Assembly: GCA_009739215.1 (NCBI GenBank)
Contig: VSJF01000005.1
Coordinates: forward strand, 62,001 to 126,000
Length of the DNA: 64,000 nt
Direction: 5' to 3'
From: Floccularia luteovirens
Lineage: Eukaryota; Basidiomycota; Agaricomycetes; Agaricales; Squamanitaceae
Each line of letters begins with the position of its first letter. Within the stretch, counting starts at the first letter, position 1. Of the stretch, positions 13,310 to 23,878 are shown one piece after another. Below the pieces are notes generated by a model. That model did not search any database. It was not told the origin of the DNA and saw only the letters and a program-made list of their open reading frames with translations. Made by a program: the position numbers and the translations under genes.

Positions 13310-16300
13310 ATGGGCCATCCTGAAGAAGTCGACATTATCGTAGCAGGAGGAGGTCCTGCAGGTGGGCGATCATATCTTATTCCGAAATGTTTCGAGATAA
13401 TAATGCAAATTTTGTTCAGGTTGCGTTGTTGCTGGCAGGCTTGCGTATGCCGACCCCAACTTGAAAGTAATGCTCATTGAAGGTTTGTTACGCATTGCAT
13501 TTAGAAATTTAGACCACTCATAGTTCTATGTTCGTAGGTGGAGCAAACAATCGCGACGACCCATGGGTTTACAGGTAGCATATATCATATCATGACAACG
13601 ACTGCTTGACTGAAGATCATTAGACCCGGTATTTTCGTGAAGAACATGCAACGAGATGGAATGTAAGCCATCGCATTTAACTAACACTCATATCCAATCT
13701 CATGAGATTTAGCAACGACAAGGCTACATTTTACACTGATTCACAACCTTCTCCGCATTTAAGACAGCGACAGAGCATTGTACCGTTAGTTTCATGCCAT
13801 GTTTCTATCATACCCACCGAATACTGACTCATATGATATAGATGCGCAAATATACTGGGTGTGTTGTAATTCCAGGTAGTTTCGGTGTTTCTGATAAATA
13901 CCTATCGTCTATCCTTTAAGGTGGTGGCAGCAGGTACATTTAAACACTCTCAAAGTACGAACTCTTACTGATGCATATCATAGTATCAATTTCCAGATGT
14001 ACACAAGGGTGAGAATGGATAGAATTGGCTTATCACACCAGTACTGACGAGTAAATTTAGGCATCTGCATCAGACTGGGGTTTGTTAAGACCTAGATTCA
14101 TGCATGTCTGAGAAATCTCACACACGTTGTAGACGATTTCAAGACTCCCGGATGGACGGCAAAGGGTTAGTGTCTGCTATTCCTTAATATGTGAATATTT
14201 TCTTATCATGAAACTCAGATCTATTACCGCTCATGAAGCGTGTAAGTCATTCTGATATCCAAGCACCTGGATGTTCACATATATTCCTGTTTTAGCTCGA
14301 GAACTACCAAAAACCGACGAATAACGACACCCATGGATATGACGGGCCGATTGCCATTAGTAATGGTGGATCTGTGAGCGCCCTCGCTCAAGACTTCTTG
14401 CGAGCATCTGACGCCGTTGGTGTCCCATTCAGCGGTATGTATATTTTGACCTCATAGTCATAAGGTGTCAAGTCATTTACTTCAACACCGTTATAGATGA
14501 TATCCAAGATTTAACAACCTCGCATGCTTCTGAAATATGGGCCAAGTATATCAACAGGCATACTGGAAGGCGCAGTGACGCTGCGACTGGTATGTATTTG
14601 ATTTATTCCTACGCATACATAATCGGTTGTTGATATCCTTTTGTGTAGCATACGTGCACAGTGTGATGGACGTTCAAAGCAATCTTTACCTTCGCACGAA
14701 TGCACGCGTGTCACGCGTCATTTTCGAAGGGAACAAAGCTGTCGGAGTTGCTTACGTTCCTTCCCGAAACAGAATGCATGGCGGTCAACTGAAAGAGACC
14801 ATTGTCCGAGCCAGGAAATGCGTAGTTATCAGCAGTGGAACTCTCGGAACACCTCAAATTTTGGAGCGTTCAGGAGTAGGTAACGCTGACTTATTGAAGC
14901 AGTTGGACATCAAGGTAGTCAGCGACCTTCCAGGTGTTGGGTAAATATCCTTTTGCTTGAATATTTCATGGTGGAAGCTGACCATAATTGGGCTCATATA
15001 GAGAGCAATATCAAGACCATTATACAACACTCTCCAGTACGTTTTAATTCTAATAGCGAGTCTATTTCAACACTTATCGACGTTGGTAGTTTACCGCGTA
15101 TCTAATGAGAGTTTCACTGTGGATGACTTCCTTCGTGGTGATAAAGAAGTTCAGAAAGAGGTGGGTTCTTTCTTGTCATAACTGTGCATTCCCATTAAGT
15201 CTCTTGATAGCTCTTTGCAGAATGGGAGACCAGCCCTGAGAAGGCAAGGCTGTCGTCTAATGCTATCGATGCTGGATTCAAGGTAAATGATAAAGTTTAT
15301 CTTAAAGTCTAATTTGCTTAATATCTCGCTTTAGATTCGTCCAACTGAAGAAGAGTTGAAGGAAATGGGCCCCGAATTCAATAAACTTTGGGACAAGTAC
15401 TTCAAGGACAAACCCGACAAGCCCGTAATGTTCGGTTCTATTGTCTCAGGAGGTTAGTGCCTATCGTCCTTTGCAGTCATGTTGCTAACGACATTTGATA
15501 TTTAGCCTACGCCGACCACTCCCTCTTGCCACCTGGGAAATACATTACGATGTCAGTTTGTCTTATGATTCTCCAATAATACTTCTCTAACTAATTGATT
15601 CCAGGTTCCAATACCTCGTAAATCTTCATTATCATTATTCTTTCGGGCTGTGCTAATTCTAGTAATTGTAGGAATACCCAGCAAGTCGTGGAAAGGTCAG
15701 CGTACGCGTACTTGGTAAATCAACAAATACTAATACAAAGAATAGATTCATATCTCATCCCAAAATCCATATAAGGAGCCATTCTTCGACAGTGGTTTCA
15801 TGAACGACAAAGCTGACTTTGCGCCAATTCGCTGGAGTTACAAGAAGACTCGTGAAGTAGCAAGGAGAATGGATGGTAAGTTTCCTAATGCAAGTTTTTG
15901 GGTTGATATTGATACTGATTCATCTTATAGCTTTCAGAGGAGAGTTGACCTCCCACCATCCGCACTTCCACCCTGCATCTCCTGCTGCTTGCCGTGATAT
16001 CGATATCAGGACTGCGAAAGAAATGATGCCGAATGGCTTCACTGTAGGCATCCACATGGGAACCTGGCATAAACCCGGAGAGGTATTTGATGCGAGCAAA
16101 GTCCACGAAGACATCAAGTATTCTGCGGAGGATGATAAGGCTATCGATGAATGGATTGCTGGTTAGTAAAGTTGCATATTACCCTGCTGACTCGTAATTT
16201 ATGACTACCAACAGACCACGTTGAAACCACCTGGCACAGTCTTGGTAAGCTTTTAGTTTGAAAATGGGCGGAGTAGTGACTGATAATATGTAATGTATAG

Positions 16301-16791
16301 GTACTTGCGGTATGTTCCCCCAAGTTATGACTTTCTGATCATTTAAGATTGAACGTACAACTTTTAGCCATGAAACCAAGAGAAGAGGGTGGTGTTGTTG
16401 ATGGCCGCTTGAACGTCTATGGTTTATTTGAATCTCCATTTGTTTAAGGCATGTTCCTAACTGTTGTTTCAGGCACACAAAACTTGAAGTGTGTTGATTT
16501 GAGTATCTGTCCCGTAAGTGTGTTTCAAGGATCGTAATTCACTATCTCCTCACGTCTAACCTTCTAGGACAACTTGGGCACGAACACCTACTCTTCCGCT
16601 CTGCTCGTTGGTGAGAAGGGAGCTGACCTGATCCTTGAAGAGTTAGGTAAGTTCTGATCCTTTTCCCTTTACTCTCCTGAGTTACTTACTGCTGTTACCC
16701 TCACTAAGGCCTCAAGGTCAAGGTTCCTCATGCTCCTGTGCCACATGCACCCGTTCCCAAAGGTGTTCCAGTTACTCAACAAGTTCGCTGA
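13310..16791 (+). CDS. GMC-family alcohol (methanol) oxidase
   Basis: FAD-dependent oxidation of short primary alcohols to aldehydes with release of H2O2. In wood-decay basidiomycetes this enzyme uses methanol from lignin demethoxylation and supplies peroxide. The spliced protein begins MGHPEEVDIIVAGGGPAGCV (dinucleotide-binding GxGxxG) and continues ADPNLKVMLIEGGANN, CANILGGGSSINFQMYTR (GMC signature 1), SSGTLGTPQILERSGVG (GMC signature 2), FNKLWDKYFKDKPDKP, SRGKIHISSQNP, HPHFHPASPAACR, and the catalytic His block TTWHSLGTCAMKPREEGGVV, then the Asn block DNLGTNTYSSALLVGEKGAD. I count about 28 introns of 45-70 nt, with exons as short as about 20 nt. The stop is TGA at 16789-16791. The C-terminus (TQQVR) lacks a PTS1 peroxisomal signal, unlike the yeast enzymes. 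All reading frames join cleanly, so the gene appears intact. Confidence 0.93.
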
Positions 16792-17002
16792 AGTGTCGAA
16801 GAATGCTGGAAACATGGCTCCAATTCCTAAATATTATGAAACCAACATTTTGAAAATGCAAGTTGTCTTGTGCCATGTTTATGTTGTAAAATATCGACTT
16901 GTATGTATGATGCCTTTCTTGTATGTAAGTAGCATGTATATGAGAATTTTGCAAGCGGTTTTTAAAACCACAAGGGCAACTTGAGTGAAATTAGAATAGT
17001 TA

Positions 17003-17998
17003 TTACATTTCGCCACACTCTGTACGAGATATTAGCCCGAGAAAAAAGGTTTGACAATACGTTTAAGCAGACTTACCTGTGATCTTTACTGCTAGTTTTG
17101 GCCTATTGTTAGGACCTGTGGGTACGTTCTCAATCTTTCTCAACGTCAACATCCCATCAATAACCCTCCCGAATACAACGTGCTTCCCATCGAGAAAATC
17201 GCATTTTGCGGTTGTGATAAAGAACTAATAAGAAGATGAATTTCTGTGTTATGTTATCATATTGAGAATTCACTTACTTGGCACCCATTCGTATTAGGTC
17301 CAGAGTTTGCCTTGAAGATCGTAAAAACGTTTGTCATGCAATAAATCAAGTTCATGTTCACCATAGATAGCAGTCCAGCCCCGGTGTGTTTCTCTTGGAA
17401 GTTCTCATCCTGAATTGGAAGATAAACCACGAGTAAAACGCGAAAAAAACGCACAAGACTTGCCGGAAATTTGTCCCCATATATTGAGAAAGAACCTGTA
17501 CCGTCTCCTTTCAAGAAGTCACCACCTAGAAATATATAATCGTTAAAACTGCCATATTTTGAAGCTAGCTGATAATTCGCCTTGACACATGAAATTTGGA
17601 ACTCTGCAGTGCTGCTCAGTTGTGCAAGTTAAGTAAGAACAACCGACCTACACTCTGTAAAGATATTTGAGTTGAACAGTAGGGATGCGTAAATAAATGT
17701 GCTAACCGATGGAATGTGGCATTTTTGTACCCCTGGGGTCTTGAGTTGACTCTGACTATCCATCAGCAGTGCTTCAATAATTCTGGGTTGCGGTAGATAC
17801 CTGAATTCTCCAGTACATAACTGCCTAAAGTTTTCGGCTGTTCTGTCTTCCAAAGTCAACCTCGTATCCAATTAGTTAAAAAAATACATGAACGTACTTG
17901 GGCACTATATCACTGAAAAGCTCCATCTTCAGTCGTCCGGCGGGTGTTTCTCCGATATTTACGTCCATGAAGACTACAGGGCGAGTTATTGTTGACAT
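17003..17998 (-). CDS. Cyclophilin-type peptidyl-prolyl isomerase (PPIH-like)
   Basis: Catalyses cis-trans isomerisation of X-Pro bonds. The order of blocks is: [149 protein letters not shown] and the ending TECGEM (stop at 17003-17005). Active-site residues of the family are present: the FHR Arg, the FMCQGG Met-Gln block, and Phe in CQFFIT. The CTGEFR and [12 protein letters not shown] patterns resemble the spliceosomal U4/U6-associated PPIH, which fits but does not prove nuclear function. It is built from about eight exons, including a 23-nt microexon at 17581-17603 followed by a GC-AG intron. It is divergent from the cyclin gene. Confidence 0.9.
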
Positions 17999-18457
17999 GA
18001 TGGTGGTTGTGAGTTGAAGTGGCTGAAGTACAAATCTGAACCAAACTTGAGTCTAATCTTTTTTTGTTTCACGTAAGCTTCATCGACATCCTCAATATCA
18101 ATCCCATATTACAAACGATAAACGATAAACGATAAACATTGAACTTTTCAAGCTCTACTACTTATAATCGGTCGTAACAAATTCTGGTATTTATCAACGT
18201 TCAAGCCTCTTCTGGGAGCAGGATTGTGGACAACGTCCGGCGGTACATCCTGTCAATTGCTTATATGCGCTGTATATATCTACTACGAGCTTGACACACG
18301 AGAGAAGGCTTTGGCGACTGGGTTTCTTGTTTTCTTAACAAATTCTCAGAATATCTGGGGCTGAACATCGGGCTTCTTTTCTGCTAGTATATGCGCTTTA
18401 CAATCTGGAAGTGACTGTAATCTCTAATCTCTAATCTCTGACTTCGGTTCTCCTGCT
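17999..18457. repeat. Divergent promoter region with two 7-bp x3 tandem repeats
   Basis: This 459-bp space separates the divergent cyclophilin and cyclin genes. It contains AAACGAT repeated three times (18113-18133) and AATCTCT repeated three times (18419-18439). The second array ends 18 bp before the cyclin start codon. Both units are seven bases; I know no factor for either. Confidence 0.6.
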
Positions 18458-20911
18458 ATGGATTCCCTCAATCCTGACATAACCTGTTCTTCCAAACTTG
18501 AGTCCGCTGTCGAGAATGACGAAAATCTTCTCCCACCGTCAAGCAGTTCTCCTGCACTATCTTGGGAATATTCAACCTCTTCTCGCTTGGGTTCCGGAAA
18601 TGGTTCTTCGTATGGTTCTACTTCTTCTTGGGATAGTAGCGACTGGAGCTTGCAGAACTCTCGCGCTCATTCTATGTCTAGTTATAATCCAGATTTTGCC
18701 CATCACCTACATAAGCTTCTTCTTCTTCTGGTCGATGAACAAGAAAATCAACTGGATATTTGCAGTGACTATTTGGCTTGCTCCACTCCGAACTCTGTGG
18801 ATCCACAAAAACAAGATATACATACGGACAACTTCACATCCGAATCTTCATTTCAGTCTTCGAATGTCAGTGGAACCCATTCTCCAACATCAAAGAAAAG
18901 GTTAGTTTCAAGCTTCATCCATTCTCAATATATCATATTGTTGACTGTAACCATTGCATAATCAAAAAACACGACTGCCTCCTTTATGATCGATAGCATC
19001 AGACCATCTACAAACGTGCTAAAATCAAGTCCAACGCCTCCTGTGATTCCATCTGGTACAAGTCTCTACCGAATGATACACCGTCCACAATCATACATGC
19101 AAGAGAGAACTTCATCTCAAATATCACAAGACAATAAGTATTCAACAGAATTGACGCAACCCGTCTCGAAGAGAGCAAGAACTACTGCAAATCTGAGTGC
19201 GCATGCTTTGGACAGGGTATATGCCCGAAAACCTGCTACCTTGAGAAAAGCGGCATCGCTACGTTCCACTTACACACCTAGAGGAGGTATATTTCTTTAC
19301 TCAGATAATCTAGAGAATAAATATTATGTGAAGTTCTAGTCAGCGAGGTCCCGCCTACTGTTCCCGTCACACCATCTACTGACTTTAACCATCCATCATT
19401 ACGGAAACAACCCCATAATCTTGACAACACTCTGAGGTTCTGCGTCCCCATCATCGCACCCCCAGAAGACCACATCCCAAGGTTCCCCCTCACGTCAGAA
19501 AGACTTGCGAAGATACGACTGAAGAATTACCTAGATCAAGAAAGAAGCAATAGAGCTCAAGAGCTTCTTGCACCTGAGGGCATCAAGCAGCCCGAGAAAA
19601 CGATATTTGAACATTCGAGCCAATACTACAACTCGGCTGATGTTAGCCGTCCGAGCAAGGTTGCAACCCCTATCAGTTATAAATCAGAACTCTTGGATAA
19701 AAAACTGAACATGAAAAAAGATGATAGACAAAGAATTCTCCGCTGGATCTTACAGGTGAACACAATACACGTATTTTTCAGCAAATCACCCCCTCATGCA
19801 GCATCTGTCAGGCTATCCCAGCTCCATCAGGGTCCTCCTCATCAGATATTTCCGCTGACTCATCACTTAGTAACGTATTATCGCAGCCAGACTCATACAC
19901 CCCTGACCTTCTCAACGAGCTCACCACCTCTCCTGACACACGTTTCCATGCAGCATGGATGTTTTTACGATACTTCTACGTTGTGATGTCTGATACAGCT
20001 GAGATCTGCAGCGGAGATACAGGTGCTATCGATGATCACAGTTTTTCTACGACACAGGCAAGTTATGATGGACATAGGCTCCTCATCTGGGATATCGCTG
20101 TCTCATGTTTGGCTTTAAGCGTGAAGGTATGTAATGAAAGCAAATCAAGTCCTTTAAATGAATGACTTTGTAGTTTCATCGCGATGTTTTGGAACCTCTG
20201 CAACCTGTGCTTGCTCGTGAATATATTTCACTTTGCCCTCACACCATGTCTTATGAAGACTTAGAGGTAAATTTCCCCCTTTCCTAGCAAAGGATGTAAA
20301 TTAAAAATAGTCGCAGGCATCCCAGCGTGATGTCCTCTCTGTATTTTCGTACCGCTTAGGTGTAACACCACAGCCAATTATTGAAAACCTTTGGGGCGCT
20401 CTACCATCGTTGCGCGAACTTTTGTCATTCGAAGGTGGCTGGAATCAGACACTAAAGTATACATGGCGTACACTATTTATCGCTATCTCAGGTTTTATCT
20501 TATATCCCACTCTTCCGTAAACTCAAACTAAACGACTAGAATATAGGACCTTGCGTTCTGTATTTCCCTGTTGCGCTATTAACTGCCACTGCCCTGATCG
20601 ACTCCGTCTTGTTAACTTTGACTTGCCACCGAGAATACTGCACACCCTGGTACAGGGATCATGTTCAAAGAAAAGACGTTAACAAGAACTTGAATCTCTA
20701 TTGTATACATGAAGGTATGAGTTATGCTAAAGAGACTGCCGAAGGTGTCATACAAGACATTCAAGCCATTATGGAAATTCCTGACGTGAGTGGTTAAAAA
20801 TAAGATACTATATGTTCAAATAGTTATCGACTGAGGACTCTACGACTCTAGGATGACCTGATACGTTGCCGGAACTGGATTCGTTCTTTAAAACAACCAC
20901 ATTCTGAATAG
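18458..20911 (+). CDS. Cyclin-box protein (Pcl-like), Ser-rich N-terminus
   Basis: A regulatory subunit of a cyclin-dependent kinase by domain content; the partner kinase cannot be read from sequence. The start MDSLNPDITCSSKLESAV opens a long disordered, Ser-rich region with possible phosphosites. A conserved middle stretch follows: RFCVPIIAPPEDHIPRFPLT and KKDDRQRILRWILQ. Then comes a helical cyclin box from about 19930 to 20520: DTRFHAAWMFLRYFYVVMSD, RLLIWDIAVSCLALSVKFHR, LEPLQPVLAREYISLCPHTM, SYEDLEASQRDVLSVFSYRL. Downstream exons give GPCVLYFPVALLTATALIDS and RKDVNKNLNLYCIHEGMSYA. A last intron from 20786 joins MEIPD to DDLIRCRNWIRSLKQPHSE (TAG at 20909-20911). The family is read from the helix pattern, so the subgroup is uncertain. 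Confidence 0.75.
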
Positions 20912-21066
20912 TTATGTGTTGATTAACTCGTATAGTTAGATATGGAAATTGTAACTGAGATACAAGAGAAACATCAATAGAATTGATAAGGGTTTTGTTT
21001 GTCTTTGTTATAAACGGGGGTTAATTACTCTTGATCGTTCGAACATCCGCTTTTCATCCCACCACA

Positions 21067-21786
21067 ATGTCTTATTTTCTACCTCATCTCCCTTCAGGTT
21101 GGCATGTTGATGAAGCAATTAAGTCAGAAGAAGATCGTGTTGTCGTCATAAGATTTGGACACGACTGGGACAGTCAATGCATGACGATGGACGAGACCCT
21201 TTATTCAGTGGCCGAGAAAGTCCAGAATTTCGCTGTGATTTACCTGGTAGATATCACTGAGGTTCCCGATTTTAATAAAGTAATGTTCTCATGTTATATT
21301 GCCCAATTCCATACGCTGACTGTGGGTATCAAGATGTATGAGTTGTACGATCCATGTACAGTAATGTTTTTCTATCGGTAAGTATTTGATTTGGTTACGA
21401 GGTTGTTATCTGGCTCAATCTGAAGTACGTACCTACTAGAAACAAGCACATCATGATTGATCTGGGGACTGGTAACAACAATAAAATGTGGGGAGTTTCG
21501 CTTGTTGGATTGTAATCTGTCTGATTGTTTGACTTTCAAAAGAAACTGGGCAATGGACAACAAGCAAGAGGTCAGTTTTGCATCGTTTGATCCGCATTAT
21601 GCTACTGTATGATAAGAGCATATCTAATACCCTAGTTGATTGATATAATCGAAACTGTCTATCGCGGGGCTTCGAAAGGGCGTGGTCTTGTTGTGTCGCC
21701 AAAGGGTCAGTACATGTCCACTTCTAGTGAAGAAGTAATCCTGATGAGCAAAACTTGCAGATTATTCGACACGTTACAGGTACTGA
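21067..21786 (+). CDS. DIB1: Dib1/Dim1, U5 snRNP 15-kDa thioredoxin-fold splicing protein
   Basis: A core component of the U4/U6.U5 tri-snRNP, needed for pre-mRNA splicing in the nucleus. The spliced product is about 142 residues, the normal family length: MSYFLPHLPSGWHVDEAI, EEDRVVVIRFGHDWDSQCM, FAVIYLVDITEVPDFNK, MYELYDPCTVMFFYRNKHIM, IDLGTGNNNKINWAMDNKQE, DIIETVYRGASKGRGLVVSP, KDYSTRYRY. Five short introns interrupt it. The last coding piece at 21761-21786 is reached by splicing from CCAAAGG and ends TGA at 21784-21786. An upstream in-frame Met at 21031 is possible, but the conserved start is MSYFLPHL. The gene starts 155 bp after the cyclin gene ends, on the same strand. Conservation is very high, as expected for this protein. 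Confidence 0.96.
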
Positions 21787-22007
21787 TATCCTCAATTTCT
21801 CCCTTGGCTGTTGGCCTCTGTAATGTTAGTGATCATGTTTCTCCGAATTAACATTTCTTGTTGAATGCTGTTCTTGAATCTGTGAGTTTATCAAGAAACT
21901 ACTCGCCATATTGATTGTTATTCCGAATTCGGTACAAGCTAAGGAAGGAGTTTATCACCAATACAATATACATATCAACACATACAGCCCGAAAATTTGT
22001 CATAAAG

Positions 22008-23878
22008 TTAGTTCAATCCTGTCAAAGCAATGGTTTCACGAAGGCCCTTCAAGGAAGGGGAGAAGAAATATTCTCCTCCACGAGGAACAACCCACGGCTC
22101 AGGAAGCTTCAGGACAGTCTTTGGGTTATTTGGGTCAATGCCAGACATCTCCCTGTTTTCACCTTGACCGATTATAGGGTCGAAGCTAGAAAAGCAAAGA
22201 GACGAATATCAGTTTCTGTAACGTAAAAGAGTGGTGAACGGAACGAACCCAGGCACTTCCTCTGTCTGTTCTCCGGGTGGGAAGTTTGGATTATTGCTCC
22301 AACCTATAAGAGCCTTAATCAAATACCCTTTTATGGGCGACCAAAGGGGACGTACTCTTCTGGATAAACTGGAATCCATTGGTGATACTAGATTGATAAC
22401 ATGCGAATAGGAGGCCTCGATCATGAATAGTTCTCCTCTCTCGTTTTTCTTGTTTCGTAACTTCTGGCCCGAATTGAATACCTCGGCGTATGATACGACG
22501 GCTCTCGATTGGGAATCCTAATTCGGTAAGATCTGCACGAGGAAGCGTTTTTCTGACGTGAGCAGCGAATGGACATATTTTCTGGAAGTCGCGCTCAGCA
22601 GAGAAATTGAAGTCATTGTTCCTTTTAATGCTTTTATTAGCATTTGAACATTTCATATAATGCCATGTACCGACCTGTCTGGATCTTCTGCAATCTCTTG
22701 GCTATCCACGAAGGGCACTAGGTCGATTGGTGCACCTAGCAATAAAGATAATCAGGTTGTATCTCTGATGTATTACCATCATAGCCCCCTCTACTTACCA
22801 CTCTTCCAACGACCAACCATTCGTGCACCAAAAAGATCGGGAGACATCTGTGGGATTTTCTTTGACTCTGTCTCTACAAAGAGGTCGAATTCAGGAACGC
22901 GTTGTTTGAGTTTACGGAATACGAGGAAGCTGCCGTCTAGCATCCATGGGTCACGCTCTGGAACAGGGTCATTCTTGTGACCCAACAAAATAACTCCAGG
23001 TTCTACAGGAGGTGGTCCAGGACGGAGTTTCTTGTCGAAGCCGAGTACTGCAGGATTAGAAACGCCATCCAGGAAACCGAAGCTATACAAAAAAACAGTT
23101 TCTTCAGTCGAGGCATTAGTTTATCCCAAGAATTGACTCAACTGTTCATGTGCAGACAGGTCTCCTGGTCTCGTGTCTCCGGCAATCTTAGTGATTTCTA
23201 GGATCGTCGACTCTGGGGTACCAACGCCTAATATCTGTTGGACTTCCGCTAATTTCTTGTTCACTGAAGCATGGCTGTCGCCAGCGATGACGAAGACTCC
23301 GTGAATCTCATTCTTGAAAGCTGGTTCCCAATCTGGGTTGAACTCCTGACCCGTTTCAGTACCTTTGTCTCCCAAATTCTCGCCAGCGTCCACACGTTGT
23401 CCGGCCAAAAATGCGGTGTCCGATAATTTGGCATCGTTAATGCCCATCTTCATGGCAAGGCAGATCAGAACTTATTTTTTATATCGTTTCTCAGAAGCTT
23501 ACCTTGTTAAACCCGAAGTGTGAAAAAGCGAGGTTCATGCCAACCATCGGGATGAGGTGTAACTTGTTGCCTTGTGAAGCAGTGGCCTCGGTTTGACGTG
23601 GATTTTCTTCATCGCGTTTGTGTTTCTCGATATCCTCACGATCTTTAAGAACTTGTTTAACTGTCTTGATGAGAGGTACAAGTTTCGCGATGCGCTTCCT
23701 GAACTCTTCAACCTTGGTGATCTGGAAAAAGTACCATGTCTCTGTCTTCTTCGGGAATCCACCGCTAGAAGATTAATTTAGCTCAGCATTCAAAATGGTT
23801 GCCCGATGGTTAGCGTGCTCACAGAATATCGCCTTGGATGTTGTTTAAATCAAGATCAGAGGATGGTGGCTGGGACAT
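22008..23878 (-). CDS. DyP-type (dye-decolorizing) haem peroxidase
   Basis: Haem peroxidase of the dye-decolorizing family, which in agarics oxidises anthraquinone dyes and phenolic or lignin-like compounds with H2O2. The start MSQPPSSDLDLNNIQGDIL has the usual NIQGDIL opening. After an intron comes GFPKKTETWYFFQI, then HLIPMVGMNLAFSHFGFNKM, GINDAKLSDTAFLAGQRVDA and DWEPAFKNEIHGVFVIAGDS. The family motif GxxDG is present as FGFLDGVSNPAVLGFD (distal Asp). Downstream are DPWMLDGSFLVFRKLKQRVP, the proximal haem ligand region CPFAAHVRKTLPR, RRGIQFGPEV, RGLLFACYQSSITNGFQFIQ and the end PRGGEYFFSPSLKG..ALTGLN (TAA at 22008-22010). No clear secretion signal is visible at this start. The nearby alcohol oxidase is a potential H2O2 source, but linkage need not mean joint function. 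Confidence 0.92.
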
